From the NCBI GenBank assembly GCA_017984215.1, contig JAGOAA010000007.1, positions 28,662 to 92,661 on the forward strand: a DNA stretch of 64,000 nucleotides. The letters run 5' to 3'. The DNA is from Cytophagaceae bacterium (lineage in GTDB: Bacteria > Bacteroidota > Bacteroidia > Cytophagales > Spirosomataceae). The notes under the pieces are model-generated. The model saw only the letters and a list, made by a program, of their open reading frames with translations, had not been told where the DNA came from and made no database searches. This document shows positions 45,835 to 54,298 of the stretch, piece after piece (position 1 is the first letter of the stretch; every line of letters starts with the position of its first letter). The position numbers and the translations under genes are program-made.

Positions 45835-47670
45835 CTAAAAAACATGGATTTCGTTCAAGTCAATGATTTGCGATAAAATTTGACCTACCCGACCAAATAA
45901 GGTGTTATAATTGTCATAATTAGGACTATTTTGAAATGATCTAACCGCATCTGCCCAATAATAATCAGGTAAATTATCCCCTAATATGGATTTTTTGATT
46001 CTTATAAATGCTTTTTCATTTATATCAGCACCTGTAATTATCTTGGCTAAATCTCGAATGAATAAATTGATGTCAGTCGGATCTTTCGTTTTCTTCAGCA
46101 ATACATTTAGATCAAATCGCAATTGGGTGCGATCATTGAAACCGATACCGTTTCTAATAATAGATTCTGCTAACTCTTTTCGTCGTTTAATCGAATCAGA
46201 ATTAATCCAAATTAAGTCATACACAGGTTCTTGGTAATACGCCTGCCAACCAGCTACGCTCGGGGGATTTCCAAAAGTGTATCCTTGTCTCCCTATGTAA
46301 CCATGCTTCACATCTTTAAATATGCGGTAAGACAAATAAAGAGGATCAAAATATTTGGCATCAAACCGATTTTTATCTTCAGCGAAAAATGAATTAGAGA
46401 ACACATTATTTTCATATCGGGTTAGATGTCCTTTTAACAAATCAAATTCTTTAAACAAGCCCATGGAATATTCCATGGGTGATTTGATCATGGCATTGTA
46501 AAATTCTTCTGCGAAGAAATATTCACTTTTTAAAAGGACTTTTAGGGCCTCCGCCAACGAATAATTACTTTTTCGTAAAACAACCGCCAAGGGCTTGATG
46601 ATATTTTCCTCTACATGATCGTTCAACACAGGGTATACAAAAAACTGAACTAATCTTCGAGAAAGGTAAATAGCTACTTCGTCAGTCTCGAAAATCATGT
46701 CAAAAAACTCCTTTAATTCGATCTTTCCTCCATCAGGTCCTTTTCTGCCTTTGATTAAACGATTGCCATAGAATTTGGAAAATTGCTTATCCCCTGTGTC
46801 ATGATTGTTCTCATTGTAATTGTTTTTAGTAACAAAGCCTTCATCCGTTAAATTTTCAATGCCAAAAGAGTCCCATCCTACCAACAATCTCGCAGCCGCT
46901 TTTACATCGGACTCCGTAAATTTAGAAAAGGGTCTTTTGCCTACAGTGAACAATTCTTGTACCTCGCGGGCAAAATTTTCATCCGGAGCCTCCTTCTTGC
47001 TGAATTTTAAATTAAGAAAATACAGCATGTTATCTGAAAGCGTTACATCATAAATGTAGTCTTTGTAATTCCTCCAAGCCCCCTCATACGTTAATTTAAA
47101 GCTGTAGTAAAGCGCCTTGATGCGTACATTATCATCTTTGTAAGGGGTTAACGTGTGTAAAAACAAAAATAGCCTCCCTGCTACGGTAGTTGGTTGAGCG
47201 TAGAAACTAGCATAGGTCCATGAATCGTATGCGGACACACGTTCCATTCCAGCGAATTCAGGCACGAATCCTTGTCTTTCCTCGCGCGATAATGCTTTGC
47301 TAATGAAGGGTTCACCGGGTTTAACATCATCTACCAAATATTTTTTCTTGTATTCCTCTGCTGGAAAATCGTGGTAATAATTATTGACAGGTTCGCCTAA
47401 TTCCGGTTTCTTGAAAATAAGATCGATCGCTTGGTCTAAGGTTAGCCCTTCCAGGTCTTTCATGTGGCGCTCCGCATACCCTACTAACACCCGGTTGAGC
47501 AGATGCCTTTTCTGGGTGTATCCAAATTCCCCGGTGTATTTAGCTAATGTTTTTTTTACATCAACCGTTTTATTTCGAGATGCTAAAATTGATTGTAAAT
47601 CAATTTTATCCTTTAGGAATGCATCATATGCACTGGGAGGGGTAGTCTTTTGGTTTGACTTTAAATCCAT
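45835..47670 (-). CDS. DUF1800-domain protein
   Basis: 611 residues. DUF1800 landmarks: KRHLLNRVLVG near residue 54, LFLHTLTPYKD, NFAREVQELFTVGK (the conserved E-LF-TLG-like helix), AARLLVGWDSF and the late GNPPSVAGWQAYYQEP. Proteins of this family are usually encoded just before DUF1501 proteins, as here (no intergenic base). Function is unproven; a role in handling extracellular polymers has been suggested for the pair. No obvious signal peptide is visible at the chosen ATG, which is odd for a partner of an exported protein. Confidence 0.85.
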   Translation of the reverse strand: MDLKSNQKTTPPSAYDAFLKDKIDLQSILASRNKTVDVKKTLAKYTGEFGYTQKRHLLNRVLVGYAERHMKDLEGLTLDQAIDLIFKKPELGEPVNNYYHDFPAEEYKKKYLVDDVKPGEPFISKALSREERQGFVPEFAGMERVSAYDSWTYASFYAQPTTVAGRLFLFLHTLTPYKDDNVRIKALYYSFKLTYEGAWRNYKDYIYDVTLSDNMLYFLNLKFSKKEAPDENFAREVQELFTVGKRPFSKFTESDVKAAARLLVGWDSFGIENLTDEGFVTKNNYNENNHDTGDKQFSKFYGNRLIKGRKGPDGGKIELKEFFDMIFETDEVAIYLSRRLVQFFVYPVLNDHVEENIIKPLAVVLRKSNYSLAEALKVLLKSEYFFAEEFYNAMIKSPMEYSMGLFKEFDLLKGHLTRYENNVFSNSFFAEDKNRFDAKYFDPLYLSYRIFKDVKHGYIGRQGYTFGNPPSVAGWQAYYQEPVYDLIWINSDSIKRRKELAESIIRNGIGFNDRTQLRFDLNVLLKKTKDPTDINLFIRDLAKIITGADINEKAFIRIKKSILGDNLPDYYWADAVRSFQNSPNYDNYNTLFGRVGQILSQIIDLNEIHVF

Positions 47671-48066
47671 CTTGTTTCAATTGGGGACAATAATCCAACT
47701 AACTATTCTACTTATTAATTAGGAACGAACATTGAACATGAGGGGATACCCTGTTTCGATGAATTTCGTTCGCTTAACTTAGGGGTGTTCTATATTGAAA
47801 GGAATACCTATTGTTGGTTTTCTTTAAGCATATACCTACTTAAATTTATACTAAATTTCTGGAGTTGAAAAACTTATTTTTTTATATGTTCTAAAGCAAA
47901 AAAATGAAAATTACGATTAACCTATTAACTTCAATTTTGCGTTTATTTTACGGATTAGCATTTGTCAAATATTTTCCCTGATTGAACGCTGCTGTAAATC
48001 ACCTAGGTGAAATTTGGCTCAGGTGTGTGGTCAACAAATGAAAACTTATTTTGAATATTACCTTCT
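47671..48066. other. 396-nt AT-rich region between divergent genes
   Basis: It should hold the promoters of the DUF1800 operon (minus) and the protease (plus). I see no perfect TAnnTTTG. A 25-codon hydrophobic frame (47904-47981, beginning MKITINLLTS) is open after an A-rich tract, but it has no support beyond a start and a stop. Confidence 0.4.
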
Positions 48067-50445
48067 ATGAAAAAGCTTATTTTATTACTACTCCTATTTG
48101 GTATCGGAGCTCAAGCCCAAATTCCTGAAAAATTCAAGGTGATGAAAGCCTATTCCGGCTATTTCAATTTCTATTATGACGAGTCAAATGACAAAATTTT
48201 TCTCGAGGTAAATAAACTCAACGAAGCGTTTTTATATGCTTATTCCCTCGCACAAGGGGTAGGCAATAATGACCTAGGTTTAGATCGAGGCCAACTAGGA
48301 AATGAACAAGTGGTGTTTTTTGAAAAACAAGGGAGTAAACTTTTCTTGATTCAGCCGAATACCCGATACCGTGCCAATACGACAAATGCGTTGGAGAAGC
48401 TTTCGGTCCAACAAGCATTTGCCAAGTCTGTCTTGTTTGGTTTTAAAATCGAGCATACTGTCAATGGATCCTATTTTATTGATTTTACTGATTTCCTTAT
48501 GCAGGATGTGCATGGTGTCTTAAAGCGATTATCTCAAGCTAAGCAAGGCACCTATAGTTTGGATAAATCCAAAAGTTCTCTCGCTTTGGAACGTACTAAA
48601 TCATTTCCTAAAAACGCTGAGTTCGAGGCGCGGCTTACTTTTGCTGGGAATGGCATTGGTTCTGAGATAAGATCGGTAACGCCTAACGCAGATTATGTGA
48701 CGGTTGTGGAGCATCATTCATTTATTGAATTACCCGATGCTCAATATGAACCTCGCTTGTTTGATCCACGATCCGGGGCAAATGCAATTACCTTTCAAGA
48801 TTATTCATCTCCGGTTCAAGAAGTAATTGAGAAGAAGTGGATTACAAGACACCGGTTAGAAAAAAAGGATCCGAATGCAGCTGTTTCTGAGGCTGTAAAA
48901 CCAATCATTTATTACCTGGACAATGGAACTCCTGAGCCGATTCGCTCAGCATTGATGGAAGGAGGTCGCTGGTGGAATCAAGCTTTTGAGGCGATTGGAT
49001 ATAAAGACGCATTTCAAGTTAAATTATTGCCAGAAGATGCAGATCCGATGGATGTGCGTTATCATGTGATTCAATGGGTACATCGGTCTACACGTGGTTG
49101 GTCTTACGGCGCTAGTATTGCAGATCCGAGAACAGGTGAAATTTTGAAAGGCCATGTAAGTCTAGGAAGTTTACGGATTCGGCAAGATTTCTTGATCGCT
49201 CAAGCGCTCATGAATGCACCTTTTGCGGTAGATGGTTCCACTAATGGACCTATGTTGGCTATGGCATTGGCACGTATTCGTCAATTAGCAGCGCATGAAA
49301 TCGGTCATACACTCGGCTTTGCTCATAATTATGCCGCTAGTTCGCGTGGAAATACGAGTGTGATGGATTATCCACATCCACAGATCGATTTCAAGGGTAA
49401 TCAAATTGACTTCAGCCATGCCTATGATACTAAAATTGGCGACTGGGATAAGGTATCGGTGGATTACGCCTACGGTTCGCATAAGTCTCAAACGGAACTT
49501 AATCAAGTATTAGATCGGGCATATGAAAAAGGTCTCCGTTTCATAACAGATGCAGATGCTCGTAACTCGGGTGGTGCGCATATCTACGCGCATCTTTGGG
49601 ATAACGGAACGACCATCGTTGATGAATTGAAACATATTATGGCTGTGCGAAAAAAAGCAATAGCTAATTTTTCTGTGAATAATATTCGCCCCAATGAAAC
49701 CTATTCACATTTGGAGGATGTATTTGTACCCTTGTATTTTTTGCATCGTTATCAGACGGAGGCAGTTTCAAAAATTATCGGCGGTTCCGAATATAATTAT
49801 GCCGTTCGTGGAGGAAAAGAATTAGTGCTATCTGCAGCACCATATGATTTACAAATTGATGCATTACATACATTGACAAACACATTGGATGCCCAAAATT
49901 TAGCGATTCCCAAAGATAAACTAGCTTTGTTTCCTCCGCGCGCTTTCCATGAGGACCGTACGCGAGAATCATTTAAAGGTAAAACGGGAATTACGTTTGA
50001 CCCTTTTGGTGCGGTTGAGGCGGCGGCCGACTTCACCCTAGACTTTCTTTTACATCCGGATCGATTATCGCGTTTGGTTAGCAATAAGGCCGTTGATCCA
50101 AAGCAGTTAGGTTTATCTGAAACCCTGAATTGGCTAACACAGGCGACAATTTACAAAACACATGCGGATACATATCTTCAAGCTACCCAATCAACGATTA
50201 ATTATAAGGTGCTGTCCGCATTGCTAAATGTATTAAACGCACCTTCGCTTTCGCCGCTAGCAGCAGCAGAGGTACAAGAATCGGTACAGAAAATTGGAGC
50301 TTTTTATCGCAAGAATACCAATACAATGGCCAAGTATATGGTTAAAACCATTGATCAGTTTAAATCAAATCCGAGTGATTGGAAACCGATGCAAACACCT
50401 AATATACCAGACGGGGCACCCATTGGAATGGACTGCTTAGATTAA
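48067..50445 (+). CDS. Zinc-dependent metalloprotease (DUF5117/DUF4953 type, metzincin-like)
   Basis: 792 residues with a signal peptide (LLLLLFGIGAQAQIP). The zinc motif HEIGHTLGFAH begins at residue 410 (His410, His414, His420, catalytic Glu411), and the Met-turn is SVMDYPHP about 20 residues later. The N-terminal half (FNFYYDESNDKIFLEV, SFPKNAEFEARLTF) matches the DUF5118/DUF5117 modules that precede this catalytic domain in Bacteroidota. The protein probably cuts extracellular proteins. The gene stands alone; the remnant at 50510 follows. Confidence 0.85.
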   Translation: MKKLILLLLLFGIGAQAQIPEKFKVMKAYSGYFNFYYDESNDKIFLEVNKLNEAFLYAYSLAQGVGNNDLGLDRGQLGNEQVVFFEKQGSKLFLIQPNTRYRANTTNALEKLSVQQAFAKSVLFGFKIEHTVNGSYFIDFTDFLMQDVHGVLKRLSQAKQGTYSLDKSKSSLALERTKSFPKNAEFEARLTFAGNGIGSEIRSVTPNADYVTVVEHHSFIELPDAQYEPRLFDPRSGANAITFQDYSSPVQEVIEKKWITRHRLEKKDPNAAVSEAVKPIIYYLDNGTPEPIRSALMEGGRWWNQAFEAIGYKDAFQVKLLPEDADPMDVRYHVIQWVHRSTRGWSYGASIADPRTGEILKGHVSLGSLRIRQDFLIAQALMNAPFAVDGSTNGPMLAMALARIRQLAAHEIGHTLGFAHNYAASSRGNTSVMDYPHPQIDFKGNQIDFSHAYDTKIGDWDKVSVDYAYGSHKSQTELNQVLDRAYEKGLRFITDADARNSGGAHIYAHLWDNGTTIVDELKHIMAVRKKAIANFSVNNIRPNETYSHLEDVFVPLYFLHRYQTEAVSKIIGGSEYNYAVRGGKELVLSAAPYDLQIDALHTLTNTLDAQNLAIPKDKLALFPPRAFHEDRTRESFKGKTGITFDPFGAVEAAADFTLDFLLHPDRLSRLVSNKAVDPKQLGLSETLNWLTQATIYKTHADTYLQATQSTINYKVLSALLNVLNAPSLSPLAAAEVQESVQKIGAFYRKNTNTMAKYMVKTIDQFKSNPSDWKPMQTPNIPDGAPIGMDCLD

Positions 50446-50509
50446 TTATTTTAGATTGAGGGAAGTCGTTTTTTGCGATTTTATATTAGCTCAATTAGTT
50501 AAGAGATTC

Positions 50510-50584
50510 GCTTCAAGTTTATCGAGCGCCACAGTCAAAAGAATTGATTCTGTTGATGTATTGCGTTGCATCTTATTCTTTTGA
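50510..50584 (+). pseudogene. Remnant of the 5' end of a DUF1624-type membrane acyltransferase gene
   Basis: The frame from 50510 reads ASSLSSATVKRIDSVDVLR before stopping at 50582. It aligns without gaps to the start of the intact gene at 52790 (SSSLSGTSLKRIDSIDVLR). Over 63 nt 48 bases match, and many differences are at third codon positions, as expected for once-coding DNA. No start codon precedes it and the conserved membrane part is gone, so it is a decayed fragment about 2.3 kb from its relative. Confidence 0.6.
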
Positions 50585-50594
50585 TGCGAAAAAC

Positions 50595-50629
50595 AATTTA
50601 CCCATGAGTATTTCTTTCGTGGGTAAATT
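50595..50629. repeat. Perfect 10-bp inverted repeat
   Basis: AATTTACCCA (50595-50604) and TGGGTAAATT (50620-50629) form a 10-bp stem with a 15-nt loop, just after the gene remnant. On the minus strand the stem is followed by a T-rich stretch, but no minus-strand gene ends here. It could end a former gene or serve as a protein site. Confidence 0.45.
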
Positions 50630-50737
50630 ATATAATGAAGGTACTTTGTTACGTATTGCCAAATTTTACTAAGATCACACGGGCCACGATGAGGTGCATC
50701 CGGAGGCGTTTCGTTAAGGTTTCTAATGCTATTTACT

Positions 50738-51262
50738 ATGAAAAAATATCTGCCTATTTTGATTTTCCTTTCTACAGTTGCGCTGTTTTGGGCTTGTTCG
50801 AGTACTACGATTCCAGCGGGAGCGAGGGCTGTCACGCATTTTGATAAATCTAGATATTTGGGGACTTGGTATGAAGTTGCTCGCTTGGATTTTTATTTTG
50901 AAAGGAATTTGGTCAATACAACGGCCAATTATTCCCTGAATGAAGATGGGAGTATCAAGGTCGTCAATAGAGGTTATGAACCCTTTAAAAAGATATGGAA
51001 GGAGTCTACAGGTAAAGCCAAGTTTGTTGGGCCTGAGGATGTCGGGATGTTGAAGGTATCGTTTTTTGGCCCATTTTATGGCGGATATAATGTGGTAGCC
51101 TTGGATTCGAATTACCAATATGCTTTAGTCGCGGGGGAGAATTTATCGTACTTATGGATTTTGTCGAGGCAAAAATCGATCCCTGATGCGGTTCGAAAGG
51201 AGTATCTCGCGATAGCCAAGCGGATAGGTTATAAAACGGAGGACTTGATTTGGCTGTATTAA
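50738..51262 (+). CDS. Bacterial lipocalin (Blc-like) lipoprotein
   Basis: 174 residues from the ATG at 50738; the ATG at 50726 adds four residues and is less fitting for the signal. The lipobox LFWACS gives Cys20. The lipocalin signature YLGTWYEVARLD is at residues 40-51, followed by the expected beta-barrel order (NTTANYSLNEDGSIKVVNRG, GKAKFVGPEDVGMLKVSFFG, YNVVALDSNYQYALVAG, YLWILSRQ). Bacterial lipocalins sit in the outer membrane and bind lipids or hydrophobic ligands, often under envelope stress. Confidence 0.88.
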   Translation: MKKYLPILIFLSTVALFWACSSTTIPAGARAVTHFDKSRYLGTWYEVARLDFYFERNLVNTTANYSLNEDGSIKVVNRGYEPFKKIWKESTGKAKFVGPEDVGMLKVSFFGPFYGGYNVVALDSNYQYALVAGENLSYLWILSRQKSIPDAVRKEYLAIAKRIGYKTEDLIWLY

Positions 51263-51400
51263 AGTGCTTGGGATCAGGTAGTTTTTGGGGTCAGACAGAG
51301 ATGCGAAATCCCTTGTCATGAAGTGTCCGCCTTGGGTGTTAAGGTTTATCAATTTTCCGGCACAATTGTGTAAATTGCTCAAATAAACCTAAAATTAATT

Positions 51401-52597
51401 ATGAAAAAACACTTGATTAAATCAATCGCCGCCTTGTGTCTGATGGTTTCGTTGAATTCATTTGCACAAGAAGTAGGACAAGTCGATAAGCTTGTATCCC
51501 CAGAGATTAGTTCAAGCAATGACGTAACCTTTCGCTTGAAAGCTCCGTCTGCGACATCTGTCAAATTATCAGGTAATTGGATGCCGGTGGTTGCTAATGC
51601 CAATGGTCAAGGCGCATCTCGCCAACTAGTTGACCTAGTTAAAGATGCTAAAGGAGTTTGGTCCACACAGGTAAAAGCTTTAGCGCCCGAGTTGTATGGA
51701 TATACGTTTTTAGTGGATGGTGTGACAACCTTGGATCCGGCTAATTTAAAGGTCGCTCGTGACGGTACATTCCGAACGGAGAGTTTGTTGTATGTTGGAG
51801 GAACGGAATCAGATTTATATTGGGCCAAAACAGGGCCAAAAGGAAGTGTTCACCAGATTTGGTATGATTCCAAGTCTTTGAGTTTGACGCGTCGCATGAT
51901 GGTCTATACGCCACCAGGATACGAGGATTCGAAAGAGGCCTATCCGGTATTGTATTTATTGCACGGTGGTGGTGGAGATGAGGAGGCTTGGCCGACATTA
52001 GGTGTGGCTCCCAATATTTTGGATAATTTGATTAATGCTGGGAAAGCAAAACCCATGATTGTGGTGATGACCAATGGTAATCCTGGACAGGCGGCTGCCA
52101 CGGTAGTGACGCCTGCTCTTCCAGCATCGAATCTGCCAGTAGGAGGCATGGGTAGTATGTTGTTTGAAAAGAGTTTGGTTGCTGATGTTATTCCTTACAT
52201 TGAAGGTCATTTCCGAGTGAAAAAGAATAAAGCGAATCGCGCATTGACAGGACTAAGTATGGGTGGATTACAAACGATGAATACGAGCTTTGAGCATCCG
52301 AATATGTTTAATTATATCGGGGTGATGAGTATGGGATTTGCGGATATGAGTCGCTTTGGTATTAAGGTGGATCTCTCCAAAAGGGATGAACAAATCGAGG
52401 CGCTCAAGAAATCAAATCCAGCCTTGTATTGGATTGCCTGTGGCAAGGATGATTTCTTATTTGACAGTGTTGTAACGATGCGTGCGGAATTAGACAAACA
52501 TAATTTTTCGTATAAGTACCGAGAAAGCGAAGGAGGTCATACCTGGACAAACTGGCGGGTGTACTTATCTGAGTTTGCTGGGATGATTTTTAAATAG
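51401..52597 (+). CDS. Secreted esterase with N-terminal E-set/CBM48-like domain (feruloyl or acetyl-xylan esterase type)
   Basis: 398 residues with a signal peptide (LCLMVSLNSFAQEV). Residues 30-115 (VTFRLKAPSATSVKLSGNWM, YGYTFLVDGVTTLDPAN) form the E-set domain often fused to enterochelin-esterase-like enzymes. The catalytic domain (from about 145) has VLYLLHGGGGDEEAW, the nucleophile GLSMGG near residue 283, the acid in CGKDDFLF and the His in EGGHTW. Such proteins remove ferulic or acetyl groups from xylan, which would fit with the GH10 xylanase 18 kb away. The terminator at 52621 ends it. Confidence 0.8.
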   Translation: MKKHLIKSIAALCLMVSLNSFAQEVGQVDKLVSPEISSSNDVTFRLKAPSATSVKLSGNWMPVVANANGQGASRQLVDLVKDAKGVWSTQVKALAPELYGYTFLVDGVTTLDPANLKVARDGTFRTESLLYVGGTESDLYWAKTGPKGSVHQIWYDSKSLSLTRRMMVYTPPGYEDSKEAYPVLYLLHGGGGDEEAWPTLGVAPNILDNLINAGKAKPMIVVMTNGNPGQAAATVVTPALPASNLPVGGMGSMLFEKSLVADVIPYIEGHFRVKKNKANRALTGLSMGGLQTMNTSFEHPNMFNYIGVMSMGFADMSRFGIKVDLSKRDEQIEALKKSNPALYWIACGKDDFLFDSVVTMRAELDKHNFSYKYRESEGGHTWTNWRVYLSEFAGMIFK

Positions 52598-52620
52598 TCC
52601 GTATTATTTAATGTAGATTG

Positions 52621-52658
52621 AAGAACCCGAATCCGGATGGATTCGGGTTCTTTTTTAT
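52621..52658 (+). terminator. Strong intrinsic terminator after the esterase gene
   Basis: A perfect 14-bp stem (AAGAACCCGAATCC with its complement, loop GGAT) is followed by six T. Confidence 0.9.
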
Positions 52659-52756
52659 GGTCCTTTGAGTTATTATCATACATATGAAATATCACTAAAA
52701 CTATTTTTCAAATCGTAAATGTGATTGTGTAAGCTTTTATTTGAAAGGGCATTTTG

Positions 52757-52782
52757 TAAATTTGATTTTCTGCAAATCAAAT
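52757..52782 (+). promoter_or_regulatory. TAnnTTTG -7 element overlapped by a 9-bp inverted repeat
   Basis: TAAATTTG (52757-52764) is a perfect -7 element 25 nt before the ATG at 52790. ATTTGATTT (52760-52768) and AAATCAAAT (52774-52782) form a perfect 9-bp dyad with a 5-nt loop that covers the end of the -7 box and the expected start of transcription. A repressor site or a 5' mRNA hairpin is possible. A TTTG at 52740-52743 is closer than the usual -33 spacing. Confidence 0.5.
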
Positions 52783-52789
52783 AGCATTT

Positions 52790-53995
52790 ATGTCTTCAAG
52801 TTTATCTGGTACCTCATTAAAAAGAATCGATTCCATCGATGTATTACGCGGCATCGTTATGGTCATTATGGCCATCGATCATGTAAGGGATTTTGTACAT
52901 GTCCAGGCTTTTACGGATGATCCCTTAAATGTACTGACAACGACTCCGCTACTTTATTTTACGCGTTGGATTACGCACCTATGTGCACCTACCTTCGTTT
53001 TTCTTTCTGGCCTTTCCATTTACCTGCAAAGCATTCGCAAGACGAAAGCTGAATTGAGTTCGTTTCTTTTCAAGCGGGGAATATGGCTAATATTCGTTGA
53101 GATTTGCCTGATAACCTTAGCCATGACCTTTAACCCATTTTATAATTTACTCTTGCTGCAAGTAATTTGGGCAATTGGCATCAGCATGGTTATTTTAGGT
53201 TTTCTGATTCGTCTGCCCTTTAAATTGATACTAGCTATTGGTTTAATCATCGTGCTCGGGCATAATTTATTGGACTTCCTAGAGGCTGAACCTGGCTTTA
53301 AGGCAGGTTTTTGGTGGGATTTATTGCACCATGGTACCTTTGCGATTTATCCCATCGTAGGTCATCATGTCATTGCCATTTTGTATCCTTTTGTCCCTTG
53401 GATGGGTCTTATGATTTTGGGTTATTGTTTTGGTGTTTTCTTTACTTCCAAATTCACCTCGGCTCAAAGGCAAAAAATATTATTGACGTATGGATTATCC
53501 TTACTTGCCTTTTTTATCGTGCTCAGAGCGATCAATGTCTACGGAGATCCGCATCCGTGGACGACTCAAGCAGATGGATTTACGACCTTTTTGTCTTTTA
53601 TCAATGTCCACAAATATCCCCCATCGTTGGCGTATATGTCGGTGATGATAGGTATAGCTATTTTAGCCTTAGCTTTTTTAGAAAATGTCCAAAATAAAAT
53701 ATCGAACGCCTTCCGCGTATTCGGCAGAACCGCTTTCTTTTATTACATCCTACATTTCTATTTTGCGCACCTGATTGCTATGCTTTTGTTCTTTTATAGT
53801 GGTCATTCGATGGATGATGCGATCAAAGGGCTTCAAAAAATACCATTCCTCTTTGTGATTACCGGGGAAGGAGTCGAGCTAGGAGTTGTCTACCTATTAT
53901 GGATACTTTTGATTGCGGGTCTGTATCCGTTATGTAAGTGGTATGATGCTTACAAGTCGGCGCACAAGGAGAAATGGTGGTTGAGTTATTTGTAA
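52790..53995 (+). CDS. DUF1624/heparan-glucosaminide N-acetyltransferase-like membrane protein
   Basis: 401 residues with about 9-10 membrane segments. The start KRIDSIDVLRGIVMVIMAID followed by HVRDF is the signature of the DUF1624/YeiB-like acyltransferase group, where the conserved Asp-His lies at the first membrane helix. These proteins are thought to transfer acyl groups across the membrane to sugars. The substrate is unknown. A 5' fragment of a related gene lies at 50510. The 3' end overlaps a decayed minus-strand frame by 10 nt. Confidence 0.8.
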   Translation: MSSSLSGTSLKRIDSIDVLRGIVMVIMAIDHVRDFVHVQAFTDDPLNVLTTTPLLYFTRWITHLCAPTFVFLSGLSIYLQSIRKTKAELSSFLFKRGIWLIFVEICLITLAMTFNPFYNLLLLQVIWAIGISMVILGFLIRLPFKLILAIGLIIVLGHNLLDFLEAEPGFKAGFWWDLLHHGTFAIYPIVGHHVIAILYPFVPWMGLMILGYCFGVFFTSKFTSAQRQKILLTYGLSLLAFFIVLRAINVYGDPHPWTTQADGFTTFLSFINVHKYPPSLAYMSVMIGIAILALAFLENVQNKISNAFRVFGRTAFFYYILHFYFAHLIAMLLFFYSGHSMDDAIKGLQKIPFLFVITGEGVELGVVYLLWILLIAGLYPLCKWYDAYKSAHKEKWWLSYL

Positions 53996-54182
53996 TGGTC
54001 CAATCGGCGAATTGTGAAGGCTATCGGTGCATTGGTTGATTTCATGCCATAAGAACAGGCCAACTTGATTTCTGTTTTTTTACTCATGTTAATCCAGGGA
54101 CTATTATTGGTTTGTGGATTAATTAAAGGTCGTTGAAATCTGTCCAATTTACTACTTCACGATTTGGGCCAATGAACTTCAT
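53986..54182 (-). pseudogene. Frameshifted gene remnant, unknown family
   Basis: On the minus strand the frame from 54182 reads MKFIGPNREVVNWTDFNDL and stops at 54123. An overlapping frame (54147-53986) continues with QRPLINPQTNNSPWINMS, KKTEIKLACSYGMKST and NAPIAFTIRRLDHYK before its stop. Both pieces read like ordinary protein and join near 54130-54140 with one frame change. Each is shorter than 60 codons. I do not recognise the family. The composition and sense of the reading support a decayed gene end rather than chance, but this is not proven. Confidence 0.45.
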
Positions 54183-54298
54183 GAGAAAACAGTGATCTAT
54201 AATTTGGGACAAGTTGAAACCTGTCGTTTACCGTTAAATAAGTATTTTCATTTCAGTAGTTCGAATGAATTAATTTAGTTGAAATATCAATTTGAATT

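Noticed and set aside
47904..47981. 25-codon hydrophobic frame between divergent genes
   Set aside because: A start, a stop and a hydrophobic stretch are too little evidence in AT-rich DNA.
50491..50835. Minus-strand frame of 114 codons
   Set aside because: It overlaps the lipocalin gene start and the DUF1624 remnant, and its sequence has no signal, domain or composition of a real protein.
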